Numbered from the stretch's first letter, positions 25,879 to 36,415 are shown. The stretch: 64,000 nucleotides of DNA from UBA10364 sp049611965 (GCA_049611965.1 JBMZBC010000002.1:45001-109000); one strand, 5' to 3'. Made by a program: numbers and translations. The notes: generated by a model not told the origin, from the letters alone.

Positions 25879-26451
25879 TTACAACGATTCAATAACCGCA
25901 ACTAGACGCTCCGTAATTTGTTCGATCGAACCTACACCGTCCACACCACGGTACTTGCCCTGTCCGTCATAGAAATCCTTCACTGGGGCCGTCTCTTTGT
26001 TGTAGGTGTTGATTCTGTTTTGGATCACTGCAGGATCCGCATCGTCAGCACGACCTGAGGTCTTCCCGCGCTCGAGCAAACGCACTTTAAGCTCTTCTTC
26101 AGCAACTTCCAAAGCAATCATACTTGTGATCGAAGTTCCTTGACCTTCCAAGAAGGTATCCAGCGCTGCTGCCTGCGCATTCGTACGCGGAAAACCATCG
26201 AAAATAAAGCCCTTAGCCTCTGGATTTTTATTCACTGCATCTTCCAACATGGAAATAGTCACTGAATCTGGAACGAGGGCACCTTTATCGATGTAAGATT
26301 TCGCCAAAAGACCCAATTCTGTTTCGTTTTTAATGTTGAAACGGAACAAATCACCCGTACTTAGATGTACTAGCGAATAGCGCTTTACTAAAAATTCACT
26401 TTGAGTTCCTTTTCCAGCTCCTGGAGGGCCGAATAACACGAGATTTAACAT
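25879..26451 (-). CDS. adk: Adenylate kinase
   Basis: Balances AMP, ADP and ATP. 190 residues, the short-lid form without the zinc-binding insertion. P-loop FGPPGAGKGTQ (8-18), AMP-binding STGDLFR, FDGFPRT and the short lid RGKTSGRADDAD are all present. It leads the minus-strand run adk, obgE, PAP2, crcB, although obgE also appears to have its own promoter. Confidence 0.97.
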   Translation of the reverse strand: MLNLVLFGPPGAGKGTQSEFLVKRYSLVHLSTGDLFRFNIKNETELGLLAKSYIDKGALVPDSVTISMLEDAVNKNPEAKGFIFDGFPRTNAQAAALDTFLEGQGTSITSMIALEVAEEELKVRLLERGKTSGRADDADPAVIQNRINTYNKETAPVKDFYDGQGKYRGVDGVGSIEQITERLVAVIESL

Positions 26452-26567
26452 TTCGATAGTTTTTAATTCCGGTTGCGAAGATACCTACCAAACTGAGAAA
26501 TCCGTACTATTGTATCCGATTTGAGCAAGTTTATTGCACTAAATCGAAAGAACTAACGCACTGAAAC

Positions 26568-27650
26568 ATGAGAACTCCTTACTGTGTCATTATGGCTGGT
26601 GGAATCGGTAGTAGATTCTGGCCTATGTCGACCGAGGAAACGCCAAAGCAATTTTTGGATTTTCTAGGCACTGGAGAAAGTCTAATCCAACAGACCTACA
26701 AGCGTGTTCGTCGCATTTTCGAACCAGAAAATATTATCGTCGTCACACATGCTAACTACCGCCTTCAAACCATCGCACATCTGCCGGAGCTTCCTGAGGA
26801 CAACATACTGCTAGAACCGCTTCGTCGAAATACAGCACCTTGTATTGCTTATGCCGCGCTTAAGATTAAGAAGCGTGATCACAAAGCAAACCTTTTTATC
26901 ACACCAGCCGATCACCTGATCTCTGACGAAGATGCCTTTGAAACGCAGATTCGTAAGGGCCTCGAAAAAACGAATGATTCGGACTGTTTTGTCACTATTG
27001 GCATTAAGCCTCACAAACCTGAAACAGGTTACGGCTACATCCAATACGACGAGTTGAGAAGCGAAGGCGATGTATATGCTGTTAAGGCATTTACAGAGAA
27101 GCCAGATCTAGAGCATGCCAAACTATTCATTGATAGTGGTGATTTCTTGTGGAATGCAGGAATGTTTATCTGGAACATAGAAGCGCTGAGCGGCGGTCTT
27201 GACAAGCATTTACCTGATCTAATGAGCACGCTGGGCCGTGCATGGAATGACCTAGATACCAAATACGAAGCAGATTCTGTTTCCAAAGTATATGCCGAAT
27301 GTGACAACATCAGCATTGACTATGGATTGATGGAGCGTGCAGATAATGTCTGTGTAATCCCAACGGTAATGGGCTGGTCAGACTTGGGTAATTGGGGCGC
27401 TGTATATGAACTAAGTGATAAAGACGACAACGGCAATGCACTGGTCGGTGCTAATATCCTTGCACAACACTGTAAAAACTGCCTTATCGTGAATGCCTCA
27501 GAAAACAAGGCGCTGGTCGTAAGTGGGTTGGATGGAAAATTTGTCGTACAAACTGATAAAACTTCACTAACTTTTCCTCTAGGAAACGATCAAGCCATCA
27601 AACAAATCGCGAAAGCTGTTCGCGTAGAATTGGGAGAGGACTTCGTTTAG
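26568..27650 (+). CDS. manC: Mannose-1-phosphate guanylyltransferase
   Basis: Makes GDP-mannose from mannose-1-phosphate and GTP for glycan synthesis. 360 residues with the nucleotidyltransferase signature MAGGIGSRFWPMS (9-21), PKQF, the metal-binding TPADHLI and the FTEKPD motif. It is a monofunctional form without the C-terminal isomerase domain found in longer ManC/AlgA proteins. A candidate -7 box TACTATTG (26515-26522, 7 of 8) lies upstream. The DUF389 gene follows after 18 bases. Confidence 0.94.
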   Translation: MRTPYCVIMAGGIGSRFWPMSTEETPKQFLDFLGTGESLIQQTYKRVRRIFEPENIIVVTHANYRLQTIAHLPELPEDNILLEPLRRNTAPCIAYAALKIKKRDHKANLFITPADHLISDEDAFETQIRKGLEKTNDSDCFVTIGIKPHKPETGYGYIQYDELRSEGDVYAVKAFTEKPDLEHAKLFIDSGDFLWNAGMFIWNIEALSGGLDKHLPDLMSTLGRAWNDLDTKYEADSVSKVYAECDNISIDYGLMERADNVCVIPTVMGWSDLGNWGAVYELSDKDDNGNALVGANILAQHCKNCLIVNASENKALVVSGLDGKFVVQTDKTSLTFPLGNDQAIKQIAKAVRVELGEDFV

Positions 27651-27668
27651 AACATTGAATGTTACTTC

Positions 27669-29063
27669 GTGGAAAACACCAACAAACCGCTAGGATTCCT
27701 GAGGGCTGCAACTAGTAAGTGGCCCATCATTGCCCCCGTTCTAAGTTTTTTGAAGGACCGATTCTCCATTATCGATCTAGCCAATCCTGTGGCTACCATC
27801 GACGGGATTAAGAAAGACATTGAATTTCGCGGGTTCAGCCTATGGATTCTCATTTTCTCCATCTTCATCGCGTCTATTGGCTTGAACGTCGATTCCACAG
27901 CGGTTGTTATTGGAGCCATGTTGATCTCACCGCTTATGGGGCCCATCATGGGATTAGGGCTGAGTCTTGGTATCAACGATTTCAAATTGCTTACTCGGTC
28001 CGTGAAGAACATAGGTGTGGCAGTTGGTATAGGTCTGTTTGTTTCGGCCGTGTACTTCTTGGTTTCGCCCATTTCCGCGCCATCCAATGAGCTGTTTGCG
28101 CGCACGAATCCAACCTTATTGGATGTTCTCGTCGCATTTTTTGGTGGTCTCGCCGGAATCCTCGCAGGTTCAAGAAAGGAGAAGTCCAATGTTATTCCAG
28201 GGGTAGCCATTGCCACTGCATTGATGCCTCCCTTATGTACTGCCGGCTATGGATTAGCCCATGGAGAATGGCACTACTTCTTCGGTGCACTCTACCTCTT
28301 TTTGATTAATACTGTACTTATAGCAACGTCAACCACATTGATCGTTCGCTATCTAAGATTCCCGTTGGTGGAGATTTTAGACCCGCTTCGCGCCAAAAAA
28401 ACAAGCCGCATCTTTTCTATTGGTCTTATCGTCATCATTGTACCGTCGATTTACATCATGTACCGCACTGTTACCGACTCTATAAACCAAGCAAAGATTG
28501 AAACCTATCTAACTGAGACGGTAGATTACCCAGGTACCGAAATCTTAAAGAAAGAAATTTCATTTAATGGAGGTACTCCCCAAGTTACTTTGGTGCTTTT
28601 CGGTGACCGTGTTCCTGGAGAATTAACTAAAGAATGGTCCGGTTCCTTCAAACAAGAATTTGAGGGTTCACTTTCCATTGTACAGGATGAAAAAGAGGCT
28701 CAGGGACTTGAAGAGATGTCTAAAATGGTGCAGCTCTATTCGGAAGGTCGCGACGAAGCACGCTCCTACCAAGAAAAAATCACCACACTTGAGGGTCAGC
28801 TAGGTCAGCTTGAAAACCAACTCATCCCTGCCAACTTAAGTGCAGAAATCCGCATCAATTATCCTGATCTTAAGAGTTTCTCTATTGGAACCATGCAGTA
28901 CGGGCTAGATAGCATTTCCGATGGTGCACTTATCGCGATAGCCTTTGTAGACTGGAAACCGGAGGTAGATTCAACCCTCCTTCCACGCAGAAACAAACAG
29001 CTCGAAGATTGGCTTAAATTACGCTTAGAAAAAGACCAAGTCTTGGTGCAGCCGATGCCGTAA
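27669..29063 (+). CDS. DUF389 family membrane protein
   Basis: 464 residues. The core has about six membrane helices with the conserved stretches TAVVIGAMLISPLMGPIMGLG and VIPGVAIATALMPPLCTAGYG typical of DUF389. A soluble C-terminal half of about 190 residues has a coiled-coil piece (YQEKITTLEGQLGQLENQL). Function unknown; transport is often suggested. The start is GTG 27669; no in-frame ATG lies nearby. Convergent with fumC, 19 bases apart, with no clear terminator. Confidence 0.87.
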   Translation: MENTNKPLGFLRAATSKWPIIAPVLSFLKDRFSIIDLANPVATIDGIKKDIEFRGFSLWILIFSIFIASIGLNVDSTAVVIGAMLISPLMGPIMGLGLSLGINDFKLLTRSVKNIGVAVGIGLFVSAVYFLVSPISAPSNELFARTNPTLLDVLVAFFGGLAGILAGSRKEKSNVIPGVAIATALMPPLCTAGYGLAHGEWHYFFGALYLFLINTVLIATSTTLIVRYLRFPLVEILDPLRAKKTSRIFSIGLIVIIVPSIYIMYRTVTDSINQAKIETYLTETVDYPGTEILKKEISFNGGTPQVTLVLFGDRVPGELTKEWSGSFKQEFEGSLSIVQDEKEAQGLEEMSKMVQLYSEGRDEARSYQEKITTLEGQLGQLENQLIPANLSAEIRINYPDLKSFSIGTMQYGLDSISDGALIAIAFVDWKPEVDSTLLPRRNKQLEDWLKLRLEKDQVLVQPMP

Positions 29064-29082
29064 CACTAGAGGCTGAAAAAAA

Positions 29083-30477
29083 TTACAGCTTACCTACCAT
29101 TGTTTCTGGACGCACCCACTCATCGAACTCCTCGGCAGTGAGGTAGCCTAGGTTCACCGCTTCTTGCTTAAGCGTTGTGCCGTTCTCGTGCGCTGTCTTC
29201 GCAATCTTCGCTGCCTTCTCGTAACCAATCTTAGTATTGAGTGCAGTAACGAGCATTAACGAGTTGTTCAAATGGTTTTCGATCGCCTTGTAATTAGGCT
29301 CAATACCCACCGCACAGTTGTTGTTGAAGCTCACACACGCATCGCCAATAAGCTCCGCACTTTGCAAAACGTTGTACGCCATCACTGGCTTAAATACGTT
29401 GAGCTCGTAGTGACCCTGAGCACCTGCCACAGTAACTGTAGTGTGGTTACCCATTACCTGTGCACATACCATGGTCATGGCCTCAGCCTGCGTTGGATTT
29501 ACTTTTCCTGGCATGATTGACGATCCTGGCTCATTGGCTGGAATGATCAGCTCACCAATTCCTGAACGCGGACCTGAAGCCAACAAACGAATATCATTTG
29601 CAATCTTGTTCAAGCTTACTGCCAATTGGTTCAATGCACCGTGTGTCTCCACCAAGGCATCATGGGCGGCAAGGGCTTCAAACTTGTTTTCAGCAGTACG
29701 GAACGGCATACCAGTAAACTCTGCGATGTATTTCGCCACCGTCTCTGAATAGCCTTCTGGAGTATTAATTCCTGTACCCACAGCAGTACCGCCTAGTGCG
29801 ATCTCACTCATGTGGTCCAAGGTGTTTTTCAATGCTTTTAGTCCGTGGTTCAATTGGCTTACATAACCAGAGAACTCCTGACCTACCGTAAGTGGCGTCG
29901 CGTCCATAAGGTGCGTACGACCAATCTTTACCACCTTCCAAAACTCTTTGCTCTTTGCCTCCAACGTATCGCGGAGTAATTCCACAGACGGGATGGTGTT
30001 CTCGATCACTTTCTTGTAGATAGCAATGTGCATACCTGTTGGGAAGGTGTCGTTCGAGCTCTGGCTCTTGTTTACATCATCGTTCGGGTGAATCAATCTA
30101 TCGCCTTCGCCTAGTGTATTTCCAGCTAGTACGTGGGCACGATTCGCGATCACCTCGTTCGTATTCATATTACTCTGCGTACCTGAACCGGTTTGCCAAA
30201 CCACCAATGGGAACTGGTCGTTGTGCTTGCCTTCTAGAATCTCGTCACATACAGCACCAATAAGGTCGCGCTTCTCCTCCGTCAAGACGCCTGCATCGCA
30301 ATTCGCATATGCCGCAGCCTTTTTCAAATACGCAAAACCTTCAATGATTTCAAGCGGCATCGTGCCCGCCGGACCAATCTTAAAGTTATTGCGCGAACGC
30401 TCTGTCTGTGCACCCCAGTACTTATCTGCCGGTACTTTCACTTCACCCATGGTGTCGTGCTCAATTCTGTATTCCAT
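29083..30477 (-). CDS. fumC: Fumarate hydratase, class II
   Basis: A TCA-cycle enzyme hydrating fumarate to malate, iron-independent and homotetrameric. The 464 residues include the superfamily signature GSSIMPGKVNPTQAE with the catalytic serine, GSGTQSNMNTNEVIANRA, and the substrate-site motif GRTHLMDATPLT. Promoter at 30515-30522. No neighbouring TCA genes. Confidence 0.97.
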   Translation of the reverse strand: MEYRIEHDTMGEVKVPADKYWGAQTERSRNNFKIGPAGTMPLEIIEGFAYLKKAAAYANCDAGVLTEEKRDLIGAVCDEILEGKHNDQFPLVVWQTGSGTQSNMNTNEVIANRAHVLAGNTLGEGDRLIHPNDDVNKSQSSNDTFPTGMHIAIYKKVIENTIPSVELLRDTLEAKSKEFWKVVKIGRTHLMDATPLTVGQEFSGYVSQLNHGLKALKNTLDHMSEIALGGTAVGTGINTPEGYSETVAKYIAEFTGMPFRTAENKFEALAAHDALVETHGALNQLAVSLNKIANDIRLLASGPRSGIGELIIPANEPGSSIMPGKVNPTQAEAMTMVCAQVMGNHTTVTVAGAQGHYELNVFKPVMAYNVLQSAELIGDACVSFNNNCAVGIEPNYKAIENHLNNSLMLVTALNTKIGYEKAAKIAKTAHENGTTLKQEAVNLGYLTAEEFDEWVRPETMVGKL

Positions 30478-30514
30478 CGTAATAATGACTAATTGATTCT
30501 CAGTTCTTGAACTA

Positions 30515-30522
30515 CAAATTTA
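30515..30522 (-). promoter_or_regulatory. -7 box for fumC
   Basis: TAAATTTG on the minus strand, a perfect TAnnTTTG 37 bases before the fumC ATG. Confidence 0.5.
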
Positions 30523-30590
30523 GGGCACAGAAATTCTGCAGCATCATCTTCGCCTGCTATCTTGGTAGCTATCAATTTTTAGCTTAAAAG

Positions 30591-30623
30591 TTGAATCTAA
30601 ATCAATTCCACTACTTATCTTTA
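30591..30623 (+). promoter_or_regulatory. Candidate promoter for the 57-residue membrane protein
   Basis: TTG (30591-30593), 22 bases, then TATCTTTA (30616-30623), 7 of 8 to TAnnTTTG. The ATG is 20 bases downstream. Confidence 0.4.
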
Positions 30624-30643
30624 CCGCCACTAAACAAACACTT

Positions 30644-30817
30644 ATGAAATTTATAGGTTTCCTCGTATTCTTAGTTGTTGCCCTCATGGGATTCTCAATG
30701 CTCGCTTTCTTGGGTCTATTCGTAGGCTACTGGTTGACATTGATTGGCTTGGAATCTGTTAATCCAAAGATTGCTCACGCGATCATTGGTCACAAAGAAG
30801 AAGAATCTGCAGAGTAA
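30644..30817 (+). CDS. Small membrane protein, 57 residues, unknown function
   Basis: Starts M-K-F-I-G-F-L-V-F, with a hydrophobic region over about residues 3-37 (one long or two short helices) and a hydrophilic tail ending HKEEESAE. It is a complete transcription unit: candidate promoter 20 bases upstream and a strong terminator 20 bases downstream. That makes it more credible than a random short frame. I recognise no family. Confidence 0.68.
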   Translation: MKFIGFLVFLVVALMGFSMLAFLGLFVGYWLTLIGLESVNPKIAHAIIGHKEEESAE

Positions 30818-30837
30818 TTCTGAAGATCATTAATATT

Positions 30838-30869
30838 AAAAAAGCCCGAGCTCACGCTCGGGCTTTTTT
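30838..30869 (+). terminator. Intrinsic terminator after the small membrane protein
   Basis: The stem GCCCGAGC / GCTCGGGC (30844-30851 with 30856-30863) has a TCAC loop and is flanked by six A and six T, so it may work both ways. Confidence 0.92.
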
Positions 30870-30893
30870 GTATTTTGGCCGAAACTTAACACC

Positions 30894-31581
<688 letters not shown>

Positions 31582-31585
<4 letters not shown>

Positions 31586-31929
31586 AGCACCTCCTCCGCT
31601 TTCTCTGCCGGACGGGCCACAACGGCCTTGTCGCCGTTCAGAATGATGGGACGTTCCATCAAGCGCGGGTTTTCAATCATCGCTAAGATGATCTCGTCTT
31701 CGCCGAGTTCTAGGTCACGGTATTCTTCCTTCCACAACGCCTCGTTCTTGCGTACAAGGTCGAGCGCGTCCATATTAAGGGCATCAAGCACTTCCTCTAG
31801 CTCAGAAGCTGTCATGCTTTCCTCGTCCTTCATGTAGTGGCGCACTTCGAAAGAAACGCCTTTCTCTTCCAAATAAGTCAGGGCTTCACGTGATTTTCTA
31901 CAGCGCGGATTGTGGTATACTTTGATCAT
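31582..31929 (-). CDS. arsC: ArsC/Spx-family thioredoxin-fold protein, arsenate reductase-like
   Basis: 115 residues. The catalytic-loop motif NPRCRKSR has Cys10 followed by Arg after three residues (R14), and ERPIILNGDKAVVARP carries the arsenate-site arginines, as in glutaredoxin-linked ArsC. There are no ars regulator or efflux genes nearby, so it may be a general YffB-like thiol protein. It lies immediately downstream of the T9SS protein gene on the same side and converges on the methyltransferase. Confidence 0.85.
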
Positions 31930-31930
31930 T

Positions 31931-34900
31931 CTAATAGATTATGTGCAGGACGCCATCCTCGGTAATGTCGCCACAGCGGTTGGTTGCTTTGAGTTGGTAA
32001 AAGTACACACCCGGGGCGAGAATCTTCTCGTCGTAATCGGCACCCCACTCAAAAGAAATTACCGTGGTTTCAAATACCTTAACGCCCCAACGGTTGTGGA
32101 CAATAAGGTGGAAATCGTCCCAATTCTCGCTCGTATTCACCAAAAACGCATCGTTGATGCCGTCGTTATTTGGCGTAACAAAGTTGGGTACGGTGAATGC
32201 CTCTCCGGCAAAATAGACATCAAAGCTTTCGGTGAGTGTATCGCTGGTTCCACAAATGCTGTCGTACCCGACAATACTGATGTCGTAGATGCCGCTCTGC
32301 GAAATCTGTAAAGGATTTGAATTTCCCGCCACCTGACCGTCGACGAGCCATTCAAAACCTTGGTAAGTAGCGTTTAAAATGGCATTGAAATCTACCGTTT
32401 CGCGCGTTTCACATTCCTCCAAGGAAGTATTGATCTGCATGAAAGGCGGTATCCGGAACACGAGGGTATCCTCAAAGAGTTGCGTGATGTTACAATTCGT
32501 GTCTAGCACATTTAGGCTTACCGGATTGGCACCGGGTACTGGCATGTTGAATTGGACCTGAGCGGAAGAAAAATTCACTCCGGCAAAATCCCATTCAAGC
32601 TCATAATCCGTTACAATGGAACTATCGCTGACCAAACGCGCAGTGGCCACCACTTGGCGGGAAGGGTCGCAATAATCGTAACTGTAATCTATCCAAACGC
32701 TGTCATAGGCGGGATTCACTTGGAGGGTAAAGGTGGTTGTGTCCCAAGTATCACAAACGGTGTCTTGCCCGATAACTTGGACATTGTAGGTGCCCGGCGT
32801 ATCGTAGATGTGTGAGCTGATAAAACCCGTATCTAAGCTAATATTCCCGTCGTCCCAATCAATCGTATAGGCCTGAACATTGCTCGAGCTGTCGAGGATA
32901 TTAAACGAATTTGGAATACAAAACACTGGAGGATCTGGGGTCAATTCCAAACGCGCATTTTGAATGTCCATATCGATGACGGTCACCGCGAGGTTGCAAT
33001 TTGTCGAGTTGTTGGTCGTCGAATAGGCCGTTGAAGGAAAGGCCGGATAGGCACTATTGCCTCCACAACCGGCACAGACACCTTGGTAGATACGTCCCTT
33101 TTTATCGAACCTTGAAGTTCCTCCGTCCACATGTTCTCTCGACGATGAACCATAGTAAGTGGCCAATCGGGCACTCCTCCAACTAGGATCTAAAACCAAA
33201 AAATAGAAATCTCGTCCGTCCGTAGTCGTTCGCACCGCATTCGGTGTTACTGCAAGACCGTTGGTATTGCCTTCCGTATTTGGACTTCCACCCCACCCAC
33301 TGAAGTATACATTTCCGCAGTCGTCCACCAAAAGTGCGGTTGGACTTAAATCCACTGTAGTATGAGAGCTGTCCCCAAAGACAAGTGTTCTATTATTTGT
33401 AAATGCGCCAGCGACACTATCAAAGCTGAATTCCATGAAATATTGTGCACTCCCGGGTTGTCCCCAAAAGTTGGTATCTGAAGCAAGAAGCCCGCCTTTG
33501 TGCTGGCCAACAACTGTGAATATTGTAGTTGTATCGCCCGGAGTATTCGGCTCAATGAAGAAGTGTTGGTTGTAGGCGGTATCTGTAGAGCTGTGGATGG
33601 CTTCAAGAATGGGCCCAGAATAATCTCGCAGATCTATGGCACCTAGAAGCGCACTATGATTACCTGAAGAAGTTAAAACTAGCGAATCTCCAACTGCTGA
33701 CAAATAGCTATCCGACGAATTAATCGCACCTGCAACGAATACCCGAGAAGAGTTTTGTGTATTGCCCTCCTTCGAAGTCAATGACAAGCTGTACAAGGCC
33801 TCGTCCCCCTCGGTACCCACATAGGTGCTATAAAAAAGCGAATCCATGTTCCTGCTGAATACAGAAAGAACACCGTCTAGTCCGCCTTGGTAATCTGTAG
33901 CACCGGGAGTTACTGGATACCCTGAAGAATCTGCCGTGGCTACTAAATACACCGGACCACCGCCGCGCTGCACCTCGATCTCACCGCGGAAACTGTCTCC
34001 GTAATTAAAACGTAGGCTATCGTTAAAGCCTTCGTTATTCTCCCCACCAAGGAAGGTTGAGCCCAAAAGTTGGGTCCCATTTGCACTGATCGCACTAACG
34101 TACATATCAGAACCGTTCGCAAGAGTATAATATTCAGCAATGGCTGAATTCCCACCTCCAAAAGTGGTGTCGTTGGCATTTGCCGTTACCGCAAAATCTG
34201 AAGAACCCGTCAGGCCCATAACATAGAGGTTACCGTTCTCATCACAATCCATACTATGGGGCTGATCTAGATTGTTCCCTCCGAGGTAGGCAGACCAAAG
34301 CAACTGTGAACCGTCTGCGCTGAATTTTGAAATCGCACCGTCAAAGAACCCGCCGTTATAACTGATATCATAGCTCCCTAAAACCACTGGATATCCCGTA
34401 CCAAAGACAATCCCGCCGCCAAAAGCATTACCGTTGTCGTCAAAGGTCGCTGTGTACCCAAAATTGTCTGCCTGAGAACCGGAATACGTACTGAAGATGT
34501 AGATAGGGTCGATAGTAAGCGTTTGACTCTGGTCGTAAGCTCCGAGATTAATTCGAACCTCGTCCTTTCCTCTTTGGTAGCGCGCACGAACTTCTTCTCT
34601 TCCTTGATATGCGTAAGGCATCTCCTCTTCTAAAGTACCTATGGCCGTATGAATCTTCACTTTCTTAGGCAATACTTCTAGCCCTTCAATACCCCCATAC
34701 TCTTGAACAATCAGCGAAGGATCTGCGCCCGGATGAACGATCCAATCGTACTTCATACCGCCTGAAGCAGAATAGACTTTTAAATCAATACCTGGATAAA
34801 CGTCTTGTGCAATTATTCCATGAAAAGACGGCACACCGGTTCTCCACCGTGAGCGATGACCGAGATAGAAATGATTCTTGTGATCAAAGGCCTCACCTCC

Positions 34901-35182
34901 TTTCCAATTCAACGGGTTTGCACCAGCAAACTTCAGAGAGAAATTGGCATAATGCAACGTATCCGAATAATGGTGCTTTTCAGGAGCACTATGGTTGTGT
35001 TGATCTCTCGGATCGAGGATGCTAAAAACGATGGAATCGCCAGTGAGAAATATGGCATTTGCACCGAAGCGATACACAAATTTTGAAGGATCCTCCCACT
35101 GGCCGTCGTTGCGCACGAAACCCTGCTGGGCACTTAGCCCGAGGCTCCATAAAACTGCCGCGAAAAGAAGGATTTTGCGCAT
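31931..35182 (-). CDS. Large secreted protein with DUF7948/SBBP-like region, PKD and T9SS type B sorting domain
   Basis: 1083 residues. A signal peptide (ending about LSAQQG) is followed by the N-terminal QxGFVRNDGQW region typical of DUF7948, with repeated beta-propeller-like phrases (YSTYVGTEGDEALYSL; LWSAYLGGNNLDQP) and GVCAGCGGNSAYPAF. A PKD-like section follows (IDWDDGN, SSHIYDTPGTYNV), then a C-terminal type B domain with FVTPNNDGINDAF, HNRWGVKVFE and GVYFYQL. It is expected on the surface via T9SS and may act in adhesion or gliding. The ATG at 35182 begins the signal peptide. No perfect -7 box is seen upstream. Confidence 0.9.
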   Translation of the reverse strand: MRKILLFAAVLWSLGLSAQQGFVRNDGQWEDPSKFVYRFGANAIFLTGDSIVFSILDPRDQHNHSAPEKHHYSDTLHYANFSLKFAGANPLNWKGGEAFDHKNHFYLGHRSRWRTGVPSFHGIIAQDVYPGIDLKVYSASGGMKYDWIVHPGADPSLIVQEYGGIEGLEVLPKKVKIHTAIGTLEEEMPYAYQGREEVRARYQRGKDEVRINLGAYDQSQTLTIDPIYIFSTYSGSQADNFGYTATFDDNGNAFGGGIVFGTGYPVVLGSYDISYNGGFFDGAISKFSADGSQLLWSAYLGGNNLDQPHSMDCDENGNLYVMGLTGSSDFAVTANANDTTFGGGNSAIAEYYTLANGSDMYVSAISANGTQLLGSTFLGGENNEGFNDSLRFNYGDSFRGEIEVQRGGGPVYLVATADSSGYPVTPGATDYQGGLDGVLSVFSRNMDSLFYSTYVGTEGDEALYSLSLTSKEGNTQNSSRVFVAGAINSSDSYLSAVGDSLVLTSSGNHSALLGAIDLRDYSGPILEAIHSSTDTAYNQHFFIEPNTPGDTTTIFTVVGQHKGGLLASDTNFWGQPGSAQYFMEFSFDSVAGAFTNNRTLVFGDSSHTTVDLSPTALLVDDCGNVYFSGWGGSPNTEGNTNGLAVTPNAVRTTTDGRDFYFLVLDPSWRSARLATYYGSSSREHVDGGTSRFDKKGRIYQGVCAGCGGNSAYPAFPSTAYSTTNNSTNCNLAVTVIDMDIQNARLELTPDPPVFCIPNSFNILDSSSNVQAYTIDWDDGNISLDTGFISSHIYDTPGTYNVQVIGQDTVCDTWDTTTFTLQVNPAYDSVWIDYSYDYCDPSRQVVATARLVSDSSIVTDYELEWDFAGVNFSSAQVQFNMPVPGANPVSLNVLDTNCNITQLFEDTLVFRIPPFMQINTSLEECETRETVDFNAILNATYQGFEWLVDGQVAGNSNPLQISQSGIYDISIVGYDSICGTSDTLTESFDVYFAGEAFTVPNFVTPNNDGINDAFLVNTSENWDDFHLIVHNRWGVKVFETTVISFEWGADYDEKILAPGVYFYQLKATNRCGDITEDGVLHIIY

Positions 35183-35249
35183 AACTCAATATACTCACAA
35201 TTTAACCCCTGAAGGGCCATTTTGTGCACTGAGTATGCGCGTTTGCTAA

Positions 35250-36356
35250 TTAATATTCATCAGCATTGGCACTTTCGCCCTGCTGCATGAGGAATGCTTT
35301 GAGAAATCGATCGATGTTTCCATTCATCACCCCATCTACATCCGAGGTCTCTTCGGCAGTACGGACGTCCTTTACTAGCTTATATGGGTGCATCACATAA
35401 TTGCGAATCTGCGAGCCCCATTCGATCTTCTTCTTACCCGCCTCAATCTCTGCACGCTTGGCATTGCGCGCCTCAATCTCCATCTCGTACAATTGGGATT
35501 TCAAAAGCTGAATGGCCTTCTCCTTATTCCCCAACTGAGAACGGGTTTCCGTATTCTCGATGATAATTCCAGTAGGCTTGTGGCGCAGACGCACCCCAGT
35601 TTCTACTTTGTTTACGTTCTGACCACCGGCACCTGAACTACGGAAGGTATCCCATTCGATATCACTCATGTTAATTTGAATATCAATGGTATCGTCTACC
35701 AACGGGAACACATACACCGAAACAAAGGACGTATGGCGCTTGGCATTCGAATCGAACGGGGAAATACGCACTAATCGATGTACCCCATTTTCGCCTTTCA
35801 AGAAACCAAAGGCATAATCGCCATCAATCTCAATGGTCACTGTTTTAATACCGGCAACATCACCTTCTTGAAGGACCAATTCTTTCGTCTTGAACCCCTG
35901 CTTCTCAGCATACATCAAATACATACGCATCAACATGCTTGCCCAATCACAGCTCTCCGTGCCACCGGCACCCGCTGTAATCTGCAACACCGCGCTCAGC
36001 TTATCTTCCTCACCGCTCAGCATGTTCTTAAACTCAAGCTCCTCTATCCAATCCTCACATTCACTGTAGGCCGATTGGACATCGCTCTCCTCAAGTTCAC
36101 CTTCCTTGTAGAATTCTAGGCTTAGCTCTGCCTCGCCAAAAAGGGTTTCTGCCTTTTCGTAACCTTCTACCCAGTACTTCACACCGCGCAGGGCCTTCAT
36201 GGTTTTCTCAGCCTCCTTGGGATCGTTCCAAAATTCAGGAGAGGCAGTCTTCTCCTCTTCATTGATAATGTGAATGCGCTTCTGCTCGAGGTTTAAATAA
36301 CTCTTCAATCGCTCGAGGCGCTCACCCAAAGATTTAATTTGTTCAGCTGTTACCAT
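35250..36356 (-). CDS. prfB: Peptide chain release factor 2
   Basis: Recognises UAA/UGA and releases the peptide. 368 residues with the SPF codon-recognition tripeptide (RISPFDSNAKRHTSF) and the GGQ catalytic motif (SSGAGGQNVNKVET). The frame runs uninterrupted through the point where many bacteria have a programmed +1 frameshift at an in-frame TGA: SYLNLE has no stop, so this autoregulation is absent. The -7 box lies only 7 bases before the ATG, implying a leaderless or nearly leaderless mRNA. Confidence 0.96.
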   Translation of the reverse strand: MVTAEQIKSLGERLERLKSYLNLEQKRIHIINEEEKTASPEFWNDPKEAEKTMKALRGVKYWVEGYEKAETLFGEAELSLEFYKEGELEESDVQSAYSECEDWIEELEFKNMLSGEEDKLSAVLQITAGAGGTESCDWASMLMRMYLMYAEKQGFKTKELVLQEGDVAGIKTVTIEIDGDYAFGFLKGENGVHRLVRISPFDSNAKRHTSFVSVYVFPLVDDTIDIQINMSDIEWDTFRSSGAGGQNVNKVETGVRLRHKPTGIIIENTETRSQLGNKEKAIQLLKSQLYEMEIEARNAKRAEIEAGKKKIEWGSQIRNYVMHPYKLVKDVRTAEETSDVDGVMNGNIDRFLKAFLMQQGESANADEY

Positions 36357-36363
36357 AGGCGAG

Positions 36364-36371
36364 CAAAGTTA
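36364..36371 (-). promoter_or_regulatory. -7 box directly upstream of prfB
   Basis: TAACTTTG on the minus strand, a perfect TAnnTTTG, separated from the ATG at 36356 by only 7 bases. Confidence 0.5.
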
Positions 36372-36415
36372 AGCATCACTTGCTATCTTCACGAAGATTA
36401 TAAAGTACTGCTCCA

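Noticed and set aside
31910..32311. Plus-strand open frames within the T9SS type B gene
   Set aside because: The minus-strand gene is clear to its sorting domain; the plus frames are shadows.
36270..36330. RF2 programmed frameshift site
   Set aside because: The frame is continuous and no in-frame TGA exists near codon 25.
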